Origin: Pseudonocardia autotrophica
GTDB lineage: Bacteria; Actinomycetota; Actinomycetes; Mycobacteriales; Pseudonocardiaceae
DNA: 64,000 bases
Assembly (NCBI RefSeq): GCF_003945385.1
Contig: NZ_AP018920.1
Location: 558,001-622,000, forward strand
Reading direction: 5' to 3'
The first letter of the stretch is position 1. Every line of letters starts with the position of its first letter. Below are positions 8,937-17,691 of this stretch, in pieces. The notes below the pieces were generated by a model. The model was not told where the DNA came from. It made no database searches and saw only the letters and a list, made by a program, of their open reading frames with translations. The position numbers were made by a program, and so were the translations under genes.

Positions 8937-9860
8937 ATGATCGACAGACAACCCGTACCCCGCCCGAACCCCCACCGCCGCAGGACTCGATACCGCCCCG
9001 TCCATGCCCTGCTCACCGCCGGCATCGCCGTGCTGCTGGCCGGCTGTGGCGGACCGGCTCAGCCGGGCACCTCTCCCGCCGCTGCCGACACCACGAGCCT
9101 GTTCGACCAGGTCGGTCACGTCCACGGGGTCGGGGTCGACCCCGCCGACGGCGGCATCGTCATCGCAGGCCACCACGGTCTGTTCGGCCTCACCGGCGAG
9201 GGGACACTGGCCCCGCGGCAGGACTCGCCGCCGGCCGGTGGGCCGGATCTGATGGGCTTCACCGTCGCCGGGCCGGCGGCGTATCTGGCCAGCGGCCACC
9301 CCGCCCCCCAGGACACCAGCACGCCGAACCCGCTCGGCCTGGTCCGCAGCACCGACGGCGGTGCGACGTGGGAGCCGGTCAGCCTGCACGGCCAGGTCGA
9401 CTTCCACGCGCTCGACGTCGACGGCACGGCCGTCGTCGGCCTCGACGCCACCCGCGGGCTGCTGATGACCAGCAGCGACAGCGGACGAACCTGGCAGGAA
9501 CGTGCCCCGCTGGCCGCCCTCGACGTCGCCCTGGCCCCTGGGGACGGCACCCGGATCCTGGCCACCACCGAGGACGGAGTCATGGCCAGCCGTGACGGCG
9601 GCGCCACCTTCACCACCGTCGCCGACAGCCCGCTGCTGGCCTACCTGGCATGGGCCGACGACGGCACCGTGTACGGGATCGGACCGGATGGAACGGTGCA
9701 CGCCAGCTACGACCAGGGCACGACCTGGCAGCGTCGTGGCGGCACCGCGAGCCCCCCGCAGGCGATCACCGCCGAGCCCGGAGGCCGACTGACGGTCGTG
9801 ACCGACGACGGCGTCGAGCGCTCCACCGACGGCGGCGCCACACTGCAGCGTCTCGCCTGA
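8937..9860 (+). CDS. Asp-box (BNR) repeat lipoprotein, F510_1955-like
   Basis: A 307-residue lipoprotein. After a basic N-terminus (about 25 residues) comes a hydrophobic segment ending in lipobox LLAGC (Cys about 37). The mature part has at least five Asp-box motifs of the form S-x-D-x-G-x-T-W/F (STDGGATWEP, SSDSGRTWQE, SRDGGATFTT, SYDQGTTWQR, STDGGATLQR), indicating a beta-propeller. Such proteins are often labelled exo-alpha-sialidase or glycosylhydrolase from fold alone; no catalytic residues can be assigned. Neighbouring DUF305 and DUF6153 genes suggest a shared extracytoplasmic, possibly metal-related, role. The start is uncertain: no clear ribosome binding site precedes ATG 8937. Confidence 0.8.
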   Translation: MIDRQPVPRPNPHRRRTRYRPVHALLTAGIAVLLAGCGGPAQPGTSPAAADTTSLFDQVGHVHGVGVDPADGGIVIAGHHGLFGLTGEGTLAPRQDSPPAGGPDLMGFTVAGPAAYLASGHPAPQDTSTPNPLGLVRSTDGGATWEPVSLHGQVDFHALDVDGTAVVGLDATRGLLMTSSDSGRTWQERAPLAALDVALAPGDGTRILATTEDGVMASRDGGATFTTVADSPLLAYLAWADDGTVYGIGPDGTVHASYDQGTTWQRRGGTASPPQAITAEPGGRLTVVTDDGVERSTDGGATLQRLA

Positions 9861-9914
9861 CCGGCGATCGCCCATCGGCGAGACGCCACAGCATGTGGTC
9901 GTCCTGCCGCCCTC

Positions 9915-9941
9915 GGGGGTGGGGTCGTGGACCCCACCCCC
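9915..9941. terminator. Bidirectional terminator hairpin
   Basis: A perfect 12-bp stem (GGGGGTGGGGTC / GACCCCACCCCC) with a 3-base loop lies between the convergent Asp-box gene and the MFS gene. There is no T-run on either side, as is common in GC-rich actinobacteria. Confidence 0.75.
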
Positions 9942-9948
9942 GCAGGAG

Positions 9949-11411
9949 TCACCGGCGCCGGACGGCGCCAGGCAGATCAGCCAGGGGGCGTGTCGGCGCC
10001 GACGCTGCCGCCCCTCTGCGTTCACCTGGGCGGACGCGTGGTAGCGGGCGCGTCGGCCGGTCGTCGTGCGGGTCGACCGCCCGCAGCCGGATGGTCGCCG
10101 GATCGGCGGCGGGCTCACTGGGCGCCGCCCCACTGTCGTCGTCGGGGGCGGTGAGCAGGCCACGCCGATACAGCACGGCCAGGGCCAGCCCACACAGCAG
10201 CCCGATCACCAGCAGCACCAGCCACGGCGCATACGGGGCCCCGGCGGAGCGGGCGAGATCGATCGCCCAGCCCGTCCCCGCATTCCCGAGCAGGATCCCC
10301 ACCCCGCACACGGTGTTGTAGAAGCCGTAGTGGGTCGCGACGAGCCGGTTGCGGGCAAGCCCGACGATGGTGTCCATCTCGAACGGAAGCACCACGGCGG
10401 TCCCGATCGCGAGCAGCGCCGCCGTCATCAGCAACGCCGCCACCCCCACCACGGTCGCGGCCACGGCGCCGACGTCGGGGAGCACGACGAGCAGGGCATC
10501 GGCGAGCAGCAGGGGCACGAACGCCGCACCGAGCACGACCAGGCCACGACTGAGCGAACCGGCCGGCCCCAGCGCGCACGACACCACGCGGTGACCTTCA
10601 TCTGCGCGGCGATGGTGACCCCGCCGGAGACGACGTAGAGCGCGGTCACCAGCGCCGTGCCCAGGTCGCCCTGCCCGGCCAGTGTCCGGGCGTGCAGCGG
10701 CAGCGCCAGATACACCTGGTAGGACAGGACGTAGGTACCGATCATCGCGACGGAGAAGGGCAGGAACCCGCGGGTCGCGGCGACGTCGCGCCACTGGCCC
10801 AGGACCGGTCGCCGATCCGCTCGGTTCCCCGTCGGTGTCGCCGCCACGGGCCGGCAGCGCCCGGATCTGCAGCACCGTGAGCACCGCGAACACCGCCGCC
10901 GCTACCAGACAGGTCACGGCGAAGTCGATGCCGGTCAGCAGCAGACCCACGACCGGGCCGACCACGATGCCCGCCTGGTAGAACACGCTGAACAGCGCGA
11001 ACGCCTCGACCCGGCGTTCCCCGGCATCACGGGCGATGTAGGCGCGCACGGCCGGGTTGAACAGCGCCCCGGCGAACCCGGTCGCGGCAGAGGCCACGAC
11101 CAGGGTCGCACGTTGTCGACCAGACCGAGCAGCGCGAACCCGCCGGTCCGCAAGGCGCACCCGGCCACGATCATCGGCTTGTAGCCGAACCGGTCGGCCA
11201 GGCTGCCCCCCACCAGGAACATGCCCTGCTGGGAGAAGTTCCGCACACCCAGGATCACCCCGACGACCAGCACCGAGAGCCCCAGTCCCTGGGACAGGTG
11301 ATCGGCCAGGTACGGGATGAGCATGTAGAAGCCGAGGTTGATGGTCAGCTGGTTGAGCAGCAGCAGCTGGACCGGCCGGTCGAACGACCGGTACCTGTCG
11401 AGGACCCGCAT
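9949..11411 (-). pseudogene. MFS transporter with three frame breaks
   Basis: A 12-helix major facilitator protein (about 485 residues) spread over several frames. It starts [25 protein letters not shown] at 11411, with loop motif GGSLADRFGYKP; shifts occur near 11107 (after GLVDNV, resuming at TLVVASAATGFAGALFNPAVRAY), between 10850 and 10810, and near 10575 (after VTAWCRARWGRP). The C-terminal part ends at 9949. Its start overlaps the stop of the upstream PLP enzyme gene by one base (TGATG), so both were one operon and it may have exported a product of sulfur-amino-acid metabolism. Substrate unknown. Three indels in one gene make function unlikely unless they are sequencing errors. Confidence 0.8.
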
Positions 11412-12514
11412 CAGCTCTCCGGCCCGGTGGGTGCGAGCACGGTGGTGCAGCGGGTCCAGCGGTGGACCTCGACCGCGTCCGGTCGGTCGATCTCGTCCGG
11501 GTCGTGCACGGGCGGGCCGCTGATCGTGAGCCCCTTCGCCTCGCAGAACTCGTCGTTGTAGACGGTGTCGAAGTAGCGCTGCGGCCCGTCGGGGAAGATC
11601 GCGGCGATCCGGGTGCCTTCCGGTCGGGTCCGGGCCAGCCAGCCGGCCACCGTGCCGACCGCACCGACGCTCCAGCCTCCGCTGGAGTAGCTGGCACACG
11701 CCATCGCCCGGCACGCCGACACCGCCTCGTGAGCGGCGACCCAGTGCACCTCGCTGAAGATGCTGTGGTCGACGTTGCGCGGATGGATGCTCGAGCCCAG
11801 GCCGCGCATCAGCCGCGGCCGCGCGGGCTGCCCGAAGATCGTCGACCCCACCGTGTCGACGCCGACGACCTCGAGGTCGGGCAGATGCCGGCGCAGCGCG
11901 CTCGAGATGCCCGCCGAGTGTCCTCCGGTGCCGACCGAGCAGACCAGCACGTCGATGCGGCCGAGCTGGCTGCGCAGCTCGTCTGCCAGCGGGGCGTAGG
12001 CGGACACGTTGTCGGGGTTGTTGTACTGGTCCGGGCACCACGCGTCGGGATGCCGGTCGAGCACCTCGGCGACGCGCTCGCGGCGCGCCTGCTGCCACCC
12101 ACCACACGCCGCCGGGCTCTGCACGGTCACCACCTCGGCGCCGTAGGCACACAGCAGCCGGTACATCAGCGGTTCCATGCCCGGGTCGGACACCAGCGTC
12201 ACCGGGTGCCCGTAAGCGATCCCGGCCAGGGCCAGGCCCAGCCCCAGGGTTCCGCTGGTCGACTCGACGATCCGGCCACCCGGCTGCAGATCACCGCGCT
12301 CGCGTGCCTGCTCGACCATGTGCAGGGCGGGGCGGTCCTTGATCCCGCCGGGGTTGGTGCCTTCGAGCTTGGCCCAGAAGCCCCGCCCGCCGGAGGCGAA
12401 CGGCGCGTCGATCCACACCGTCGGGGTGGAACCGACGACGTCGGTCAACTTCACGCAACGCCGGGGCGCGACGCCTGGGCCATCGAGGGGGAGGGTCGTA
12501 AAGGGCAGAGACAT
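11411..12514 (-). CDS. PLP-dependent cysteine synthase/desulfhydrase family (Cds1-like)
   Basis: A ~367-residue fold-type II PLP enzyme. The PLP Lys motif is visible as [14 protein letters not shown] (Lys about 55), with the substrate loop [12 protein letters not shown] and the phosphate-binding glycine block [12 protein letters not shown]. Length and sequence style resemble Mycobacterium tuberculosis Cds1 (Rv3684), an L-cysteine desulfhydrase, more than CysK; it lacks clear CysM features. It would make or break cysteine in the cytoplasm. I chose ATG 12514 because GAGG lies nine bases upstream; ATG 12529 has no ribosome binding site. It is coupled to the downstream MFS gene. Confidence 0.8.
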   Translation of the reverse strand: MSLPFTTLPLDGPGVAPRRCVKLTDVVGSTPTVWIDAPFASGGRGFWAKLEGTNPGGIKDRPALHMVEQARERGDLQPGGRIVESTSGTLGLGLALAGIAYGHPVTLVSDPGMEPLMYRLLCAYGAEVVTVQSPAACGGWQQARRERVAEVLDRHPDAWCPDQYNNPDNVSAYAPLADELRSQLGRIDVLVCSVGTGGHSAGISSALRRHLPDLEVVGVDTVGSTIFGQPARPRLMRGLGSSIHPRNVDHSIFSEVHWVAAHEAVSACRAMACASYSSGGWSVGAVGTVAGWLARTRPEGTRIAAIFPDGPQRYFDTVYNDEFCEAKGLTISGPPVHDPDEIDRPDAVEVHRWTRCTTVLAPTGPES

Positions 12515-12617
12515 GACGACAGACCTCATTCAGGCGCGGCGACACGCCGCGCCAGGGAGCGGTGATGGGACGGGAGGAGACGGCGACCAGGGGTGAGAGC
12601 CCGAGGTCGCCTGGCCT

Positions 12618-13109
12618 CTACGTCCGAGAGATCTGTGCCAGCGTCAGGTGGTGCCGCCCGCCTTCCGGGCGAGCGGGCGTGGTCTCGACCGCGCCGACCA
12701 TCCACGGGGGTGCACGAGGTGCAGCCACCACACGGACGTCGATGCCCGCTCCCGCGACGGCATCGGGCAGGACGGGGCGATCCCCGCGAGCGGTCAGAGT
12801 CGACTCGTCATGGCTGCCGGCGTCATGGCAGACCGGAGCATCGTGGTCGGGATGCGGCGCACCGGAGCCCTCGGTCCCGGCTTCGTCGTGATGGTGCGAC
12901 GACGACTGATCGACCGCGGCACTCGCGAACAGCTGCTGCTCCGCCGACTGCGCCGGTGGCCCTCCGACCACGAGCTCAGGCCCGTGCGCCGACGCGACCG
13001 GGTGCAGTCCACAGATCAGCGCGACCGCGGCCAGAGCGACAAAAAGGACGAACCGGCGAACGCCGACACCCGGTGCTCGGGTCTTCAGCTCGTCGACGGG
13101 GTCGCTCAC
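12618..13109 (-). CDS. Small exported His-rich protein, unknown function
   Basis: A 163-residue protein with a membrane or signal segment (FVLFVALAAVALICGLHP, about residues 20-38) and a hydrophilic part rich in His and Asp (SSHHHDE; HPDHDAPVCHDAGSHDES). I do not recognise the family with certainty. Its plan (hydrophobic N-terminus, His/Asp middle, tail ending LTLAQISRT) is reminiscent of the DUF6153-like gene at 7336, whose tail reads RLAQLCVMRT. It sits 104 bp upstream of the Cds1-like gene on the same strand. A metal-binding exported role is a guess from composition. Confidence 0.5.
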   Translation of the reverse strand: MSDPVDELKTRAPGVGVRRFVLFVALAAVALICGLHPVASAHGPELVVGGPPAQSAEQQLFASAAVDQSSSHHHDEAGTEGSGAPHPDHDAPVCHDAGSHDESTLTARGDRPVLPDAVAGAGIDVRVVAAPRAPPWMVGAVETTPARPEGGRHHLTLAQISRT

Positions 13110-13629
13110 AGTGACCGGACCGTATCAACGGGGATCGGCACGCCGGGGCGCGGCATCGCGGTCCATGCCCGGCGATCCGCTCGCCATCGTCGATGACGGC
13201 GCCGAGATGGACTCGCCGACGAAAGCGTCGCCGGCGCGGACGCGGTCGGGTGAGTAGATCCGCTCCGGCCGCGCCGACAGCGCCCAGCGCGTGCGGCCGT
13301 TCCTCGCCGAGGTCGCCGCGTCTGAGCCTGAACCGACACCCGCCGAAGTCCCAGTGCCCACGGGCGCCATGGAGCGAGGCCGCCCGGCCACAGCCGGTCC
13401 GGGGCGGCGGTTCGGTGGCCCCACGGAGCATCTGCACGCCCCGAGTCGAGCCGCAGCCACCGTGCACACCGATCAGCGCCCGGTCGTCTTCTCCGGTGGA
13501 GTCACGGACGGCGACAGGATCGGCACCGCTGCGTGACAACCTCGGACGCTGCCGGACGTCTTACGTGACAGGAGAACACCCGCCCCGTCACGCCCGGTGG
13601 CGTAGCGCGACCAACCACGAGGAGTGCGA
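13110..13629. other. 520-bp stretch without a supportable gene
   Basis: Frames on both strands are open but show no recognisable domain or convincing start with ribosome binding site. The last 60 bp form the leader of the L,D-transpeptidase gene. Confidence 0.4.
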
Positions 13630-14199
13630 ATGCGGAGCACGGCGACGCTGCGGACCCGGTTCGGCCGGCTCATGGTGGCGAGCCTGGTGACGGCGACCGG
13701 GATCGGCCTCGCCGGTACCGCGCTCGCCGATACCGAGAACAGTGACGTCGCCGCCCAGGCGCACGCCGAGCCGGCGGCGCCCGGCACTCCGTGCTCGATC
13801 TCGACCCGCGCGTGTGTCGATCTCGAAACGCAGCGAGCATGGCTGATCCGCGACGGCCAAGTCACCCGAGGCCCGGTCCCGATCGCCTCGGGCGGCGCCG
13901 GGCAGGAAACCCCGCTCGGGCACTCGTTCCGCGTGTATCGCAAGAACAAGGACCATGTCAGTGGCGAGTTCACCGGCCCCGACGGCAACCCCGCGCCGAT
14001 GCCGTGGGCTGTCTTTTTCGCCGACGGTGGGGTCGCGTTCCACGGCGGGGATCGCGAACGCGCGTCGGCCGGGTGCGTGAAGCTCGATCTACCCGAGGCA
14101 GAAGCGTTCTTCAACGACCTCGCCGAGGGCGACAAGGTCCAGGTCGTCAACGCCTCCGTCGAGCAGAAAGCGCGCGCCGGAGCACCGGCGAGCGGCTGA
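13630..14199 (+). CDS. L,D-transpeptidase (YkuD domain), secreted
   Basis: A 189-residue exported protein. A signal peptide (about residues 1-32, ending ALADTE region) precedes a compact YkuD domain. The catalytic motif is HGGDRERASAGCVKLD, i.e. the H-x(n)-S-x-G-C-h-R/K/N form with Cys about 155. The enzyme makes 3-3 cross-links in peptidoglycan or attaches proteins to it, outside the membrane. It is short for actinobacterial Ldt proteins, having no Ig-like domain. ATG 13630 is preferred over GTG 13624 because GAGGAG lies about six bases upstream of it. Confidence 0.88.
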   Translation: MRSTATLRTRFGRLMVASLVTATGIGLAGTALADTENSDVAAQAHAEPAAPGTPCSISTRACVDLETQRAWLIRDGQVTRGPVPIASGGAGQETPLGHSFRVYRKNKDHVSGEFTGPDGNPAPMPWAVFFADGGVAFHGGDRERASAGCVKLDLPEAEAFFNDLAEGDKVQVVNASVEQKARAGAPASG

Positions 14200-14244
14200 C
14201 CAAGCAATTATGAACGTGCCGGCAGCGCGCTGCCGCGGCAGGTG

Positions 14245-14550
14245 TCAGCGAGGCAACGCCCTCCGCAGCTGCTCCACCGACGGGGCGCCCGATAACCCGG
14301 CCTCGCAGCGATAGACGCGGCACGAGAATGCGCCTGGCCCGGTGGCCTGCTCGGCGAACGGGTCTGCTCCGTCGATCAGGATCGTGGGTGATCCCGCGAA
14401 CTGCGGGGTTGCGTCGACGGTCTCGGCGATCACGGTCCGGACTTCGATAGGGGTACCGGTATGTCCGGTGTCGTCGAGGGCCTGGCGGAGACGCGTGGAG
14501 GCGATGTCCTCGTGCGGGCAGTTCGGTACCACCAGCAGCTCTATCCGCAT
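14245..14550 (-). CDS. Thioredoxin-like small protein with CPH motif
   Basis: A ~101-residue protein starting MRIELLVVPNCPHEDIAS, with a beta strand followed by a single redox or metal-binding Cys (CPH), and then FAGSPTILIDGADPF, the cis-Pro region of a thioredoxin fold. A second Cys pair occurs in SCRVYRCEAGLSG. Proteins of this kind occur beside alkylmercury-lyase-type and arsenic genes in actinobacteria; a role in thiol or metal handling is inferred. It diverges from a DinB-family gene, and a truncated second copy of the same arrangement lies at 24.5 kb. The ATG at 14553 directly precedes this one. Confidence 0.75.
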   Translation of the reverse strand: MRIELLVVPNCPHEDIASTRLRQALDDTGHTGTPIEVRTVIAETVDATPQFAGSPTILIDGADPFAEQATGPGAFSCRVYRCEAGLSGAPSVEQLRRALPR

Positions 14551-14949
14551 CACAACAGTGTGCCCCGAGCGCGCCGTGGCGGCAGTAGCATCGTGACGGA
14601 GGCGGTCGCATGGACACGCACCAGGTCAGCGAGGAGGCGTCGCCCGCCGACTTGGGCCGCCTGACGCACGGGACGCGTTGGACGAACCGGGAACTGCTGT
14701 TCCACATGGTCCTCGGCTACGGAGTCGTGCGGACGCTGCTTCCCCTGGTACGCACGCTCGGCCGAATCGGTTACAGCCAGCGCTTCGCCGCCAGCCTCAA
14801 CGCAGGGCGCCGACCCTTCCATGCGATCAACTACCTCGGTCCCTGAATCGCGGCTCGCCTGCTGTCCCCGTGTGCCATGACGGCCCTGCTGGACGCCGTC
14901 ATTGGCACTCTGCAACGGGGCCTCGCCGCCGAGACTGAGCGGAGCCTGG
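14519..14949. repeat. Duplicated divergent thioredoxin-like/DinB segment, copy 1
   Basis: This stretch aligns with 24501-24975 in the same orientation, including the intergenic region (shared GTAGCATCG...GGAGGCGGTCGCATGGA) and most of the DinB gene. The two copies are clearly diverged, so the duplication is not recent. They bracket the arsenic genes. Confidence 0.8.
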
Positions 14950-15113
14950 CCTGGAGCATGCACGTGCCGACCGGGTGGGACCCCTACTTCACGCCGAGGA
15001 TGAGCGTGCTCGATGTCTACCACTTCGGGACCCAGCACTTCGACCACCATCGACGCCAGCTCGCGCTCACGCCCCCAGCGGATTCCGGGAACGGTGCGAT
15101 CTCCTCAGGATGA
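14610..15113 (+). pseudogene. DinB-family protein, copy 1, interrupted by an in-frame TGA
   Basis: DinB-like four-helix proteins include mycothiol-dependent transferases. The frame starts MDTHQVSEEASPADLGRLTHGTRWTNRELLFHMVLG and stops at TGA 14844-14846 in NYLGP-stop, but continues in the same frame as IAARLLSPC...ERSLAWSMHVPTGWDPYFTPRMSVLDVYHFGTQHFDHHRRQL, the conserved metal-site end of the family. The paralogue at 24592 has TGC (Cys) exactly where this copy has TGA. Compared with that copy, about 12 residues are deleted in the first helix. A one-base nonsense mutation is likely. Confidence 0.8.
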
Positions 15114-15218
15114 GCGCCACGCGGCGCCAGCGGCCTGGCGCAGGAGCCTGTCAGCCATGTCGGGCTTGCCGCTGTTGCCGACGCAGAACAAACCGCGCCC
15201 CACTACCCAGGTGTTCGG

Positions 15219-15956
15219 TCACGACGTCGTCGCTCTGGTCGGGGTGCCGGTCAGTTCGGCGAGCAGGTGGCGTACCCGGGTGTCGATGTCGTCGCGGATG
15301 GGGCGGATCTGCTCGGCGGTCTTGCCGGCGGGGTCGGTCAGCTCCCAGTCGATGTAGCGCTTGCCGGGGAACACCGGGCAGGCGTCGCCACAGCCCATGG
15401 TGATCACGACGTCGGCCGCTTCGACCGCCTCGGTGGTGAGGCGCTTTGGGAACTCGGTGTCGAGGTTCAGGCCGATTTCGACCATGACCTCGCGCACGGC
15501 GGGGTTGATGCTGTCGGCCGGGGCGGATCCGGCCGAGGTGACCCGGACGGCGCCGGCCGCGTGGTGGGCCAGCAGGGCGGCGGCCATCTGGCTGCGGCCG
15601 GCGTTGTGCACGCAGACGAACAGGACTTCGGGGACGGCGGCTGTGGTGGTCATGGTGGCTCCTTGGGACCGGGCTGCTGTCGCGAGCCGCTCGTGGGCGT
15701 GGCGGGCGGCGAGGACAGGCAGGTGGGTGGTGATGCGAGCGGTCAGCGCCAGCTCGGTGAACACGTCCACGACCACGGCCTGGACCGTCTCGGGACCGAA
15801 GGTGCCGTGGAATCTGCGGCGCAGCTCGTCGACGGCCTGATAGAACCGGGCGTGTGGGCTGCTGAGCGCGAAGTGTTCGAGGTTGCGGCCGCCCGCCGGG
15901 CGCCGTCGCGCGATGGCGGCGACGACCGGCGCGGGGTCGGACGAGAAGGCGTCCAT
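15219..15956 (-). CDS. arsC: Arsenate reductase, LMW-phosphatase type, with N-terminal helical domain
   Basis: A 245-residue protein. Residues ~110-240 are the low-molecular-weight phosphatase fold with P-loop VCVHNAGRSQMA (Cys115, Arg121; CX5R) and the distal redox pair in MGCGDACP (Cys189 and Cys193). Residues 1-95 form a helical domain often fused to, or placed before, ArsC in actinobacteria. It reduces As(V) to As(III), using thioredoxin or mycothiol. It is the third gene of the operon arsR-acr3-arsC, 33 bp after acr3, and thereby feeds the ACR3 pump. Confidence 0.93.
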   Translation of the reverse strand: MDAFSSDPAPVVAAIARRRPAGGRNLEHFALSSPHARFYQAVDELRRRFHGTFGPETVQAVVVDVFTELALTARITTHLPVLAARHAHERLATAARSQGATMTTTAAVPEVLFVCVHNAGRSQMAAALLAHHAAGAVRVTSAGSAPADSINPAVREVMVEIGLNLDTEFPKRLTTEAVEAADVVITMGCGDACPVFPGKRYIDWELTDPAGKTAEQIRPIRDDIDTRVRHLLAELTGTPTRATTS

Positions 15957-15989
15957 GACATGTCCGCTACTCGCCGGTCGAGCGGGTGC

Positions 15990-17114
15990 TCATCGGGGCC
16001 TGCTCGACCGAGACAGCGATGTGTCGGTGGTGGAGAACATGCGACGGCGCAGCCACAGCGACACGTACACCAGCGCGACGAGCACCGGGACCTCGATCAG
16101 TGGCCCGACGACCCCGGCCAGGGCCTGCCCCGACGTCACGCCGAACGTGCCGATCGCCACGGCGATGGCGAGCTCGAAGTTGTTGCCGGCGGCGGTGAAC
16201 GCGAGCGTGGTCGTGCGTTCGTAGCCCATGCCGACCGCCCTGCCGAGGGCGTAGGAGCCGGCCCACATCAGGGCGAAGTAGGCGAGCAGCGGTAGCGCGA
16301 TCCGGGCGACGTCGAGCGGCTGGGAGGTGATGGCCTCGCCCTGCAGCGCGAACAGCAGCACGATGGTGAACAGCAGCCCGTAGAGCGCGAACGGCCCGAT
16401 CCGCGGGAGGAACGTCTCCTCGTACCAGGCCCGGCCCTTGGCCTTCTCGCCGAACCGGCGCGTGAGGTATCCGGCGAGCAGCGGGATCCCGAGGAACACC
16501 AGCACCGACTTCACGATGTCCCAGGTGGAGAACGACACGTCGGTGACGGGCAGGCCGAGCCAGCCGGGCAGCACGATCAGGTAGAACCAGCCGAGCACAC
16601 CGAACATGACGACCTGGAACACCGAGTTCAGCGCGACGAGCACGGCGGCGGCCTCGCGGTCGCCGCAGGCCAGGTCGTTCCAGATGATGACCATGGCGAT
16701 GCAGCGGGCGAGGCCGACGATGATCAGCCCGGTGCGGTACTCGGGCAGGTCGGGCAGCATCAGCCAGGCCAGGGCGAACATCAGTGCCGGGCCGAGGACC
16801 CAGTTGAGCACCAGCGAGGTGATCAGGAGCCTGCGGTCGCCGGTGACGGTGTCGAGGCGGTCGTAGCGGACCTTCGCCAGCACCGGGTACATCATGATCA
16901 GCAGCCCGAGCGCGATCGGCAGCGAGATCCCGTCGATCGTGATGGCGTCCAGGGCCTCGCCCAGGCCGGGGATCAGTCGTCCGGCGCCGAGGCCGACGGC
17001 CATGGCGGCGAGGATCCACACCGCCAGGAACCGGTCGAGGGTGGACAGCTTCGTGACGACCGGGTCGCCGGACGGCCCGGGCTGGCCGGCGGTGGTGTCG
17101 GGGGTGGCGCTCAT
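15990..17114 (-). CDS. acr3: Arsenite efflux transporter ACR3
   Basis: A 374-residue, ten-helix membrane protein of the bile/arsenite/riboflavin transporter family. It has the conserved Cys in ARCIAMVIIWNDLACGD (helix 4), the essential site for As(III), and the conserved block AAGNNFELAIAVAIGTFG. The ATG at 17114 overlaps the arsR stop (ATGA), so translation is coupled. It exports As(III) produced by ArsC. Confidence 0.95.
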   Translation of the reverse strand: MSATPDTTAGQPGPSGDPVVTKLSTLDRFLAVWILAAMAVGLGAGRLIPGLGEALDAITIDGISLPIALGLLIMMYPVLAKVRYDRLDTVTGDRRLLITSLVLNWVLGPALMFALAWLMLPDLPEYRTGLIIVGLARCIAMVIIWNDLACGDREAAAVLVALNSVFQVVMFGVLGWFYLIVLPGWLGLPVTDVSFSTWDIVKSVLVFLGIPLLAGYLTRRFGEKAKGRAWYEETFLPRIGPFALYGLLFTIVLLFALQGEAITSQPLDVARIALPLLAYFALMWAGSYALGRAVGMGYERTTTLAFTAAGNNFELAIAVAIGTFGVTSGQALAGVVGPLIEVPVLVALVYVSLWLRRRMFSTTDTSLSRSSRPR

Positions 17115-17494
17115 GCGGGCAGTTCACTTCCATCGGGGGCACAGGTGCTGCGCAGGGGGGAACCGGCGGGGACGAGGACGTCGGCAAGCATCGCGACGGT
17201 CTGCGGGTGCACCCGGTAGTAGATCCAGGTGGCGCGGCGCTCGCTGGTGACCAGGCCGGCCTCGCGCAGGACCCTGAGGTGGTGCGAGATCGTCGGCCCG
17301 GTCAGCTCGAACGCGCCGGAGATGTCGCAGACACACGCCTCCCCGTCCTCATGGGCGGCGATCAACGACAGCAGCCGCAGCCGCACGGGGTCACCGAGGG
17401 CCTTGAACGCGGGGGCGACCTCGGCGGCTTCCGCCGAGCTGAGCGCAGCGCGGGTGGCCGCGGACGAGACCAACAACGGCGACAGATTCGACAC
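17111..17494 (-). CDS. arsR: ArsR-family arsenic-responsive repressor
   Basis: A winged-helix repressor of about 127 residues. The DNA-recognition helix is in TGPTISHHLRVLREAGLV, and the As-binding motif ACVCDI (Cys-Val-Cys) precedes it, as in classical ArsR. A further Cys lies near the C-terminus (RSTCAPDG). I prefer GTG 17494 (VSNLSPLL), although ATG 17530 would add 12 residues. It heads the arsR-acr3-arsC operon; a TTCGA-N6-TCGAA palindrome lies upstream at 17548-17563 and is the probable operator. Confidence 0.92.
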   Translation of the reverse strand: MSNLSPLLVSSAATRAALSSAEAAEVAPAFKALGDPVRLRLLSLIAAHEDGEACVCDISGAFELTGPTISHHLRVLREAGLVTSERRATWIYYRVHPQTVAMLADVLVPAGSPLRSTCAPDGSELPA

Positions 17495-17547
17495 TCGTCT
17501 ATCTTCATCAGCATCGAACCAACAGCGCAAGCCGACGGCGTGTGAAC

Positions 17548-17563
17548 TTCGACCTACATCGAA
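17548..17563. promoter_or_regulatory. Candidate ArsR operator of arsR-acr3-arsC
   Basis: Perfect inverted repeat TTCGA-N6-TCGAA, 18 bp before ATG 17530 and 54 bp before GTG 17494. It has the same half-site length and spacing as the three sites at 22223-22297. Confidence 0.7.
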
Positions 17564-17691
17564 TCAGCTAGCTCGCCCGCCCGCACTGCGAGCGGGTGTG
17601 ACGCCTGCCCGCCGCTCCCAGAGCGGCCACGGAGCGGCGGCTGTCACCGGGCGATCCGGGTCTGTCGGGACCGGTCGCTAGCGTCTCCGAC

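Noticed and set aside
13125..13469. Short similarity to a PurM-like phrase (DRVRAGDAFVG) on the minus strand
   Set aside because: Only about 12 residues, no flanking similarity and no start; probably chance.
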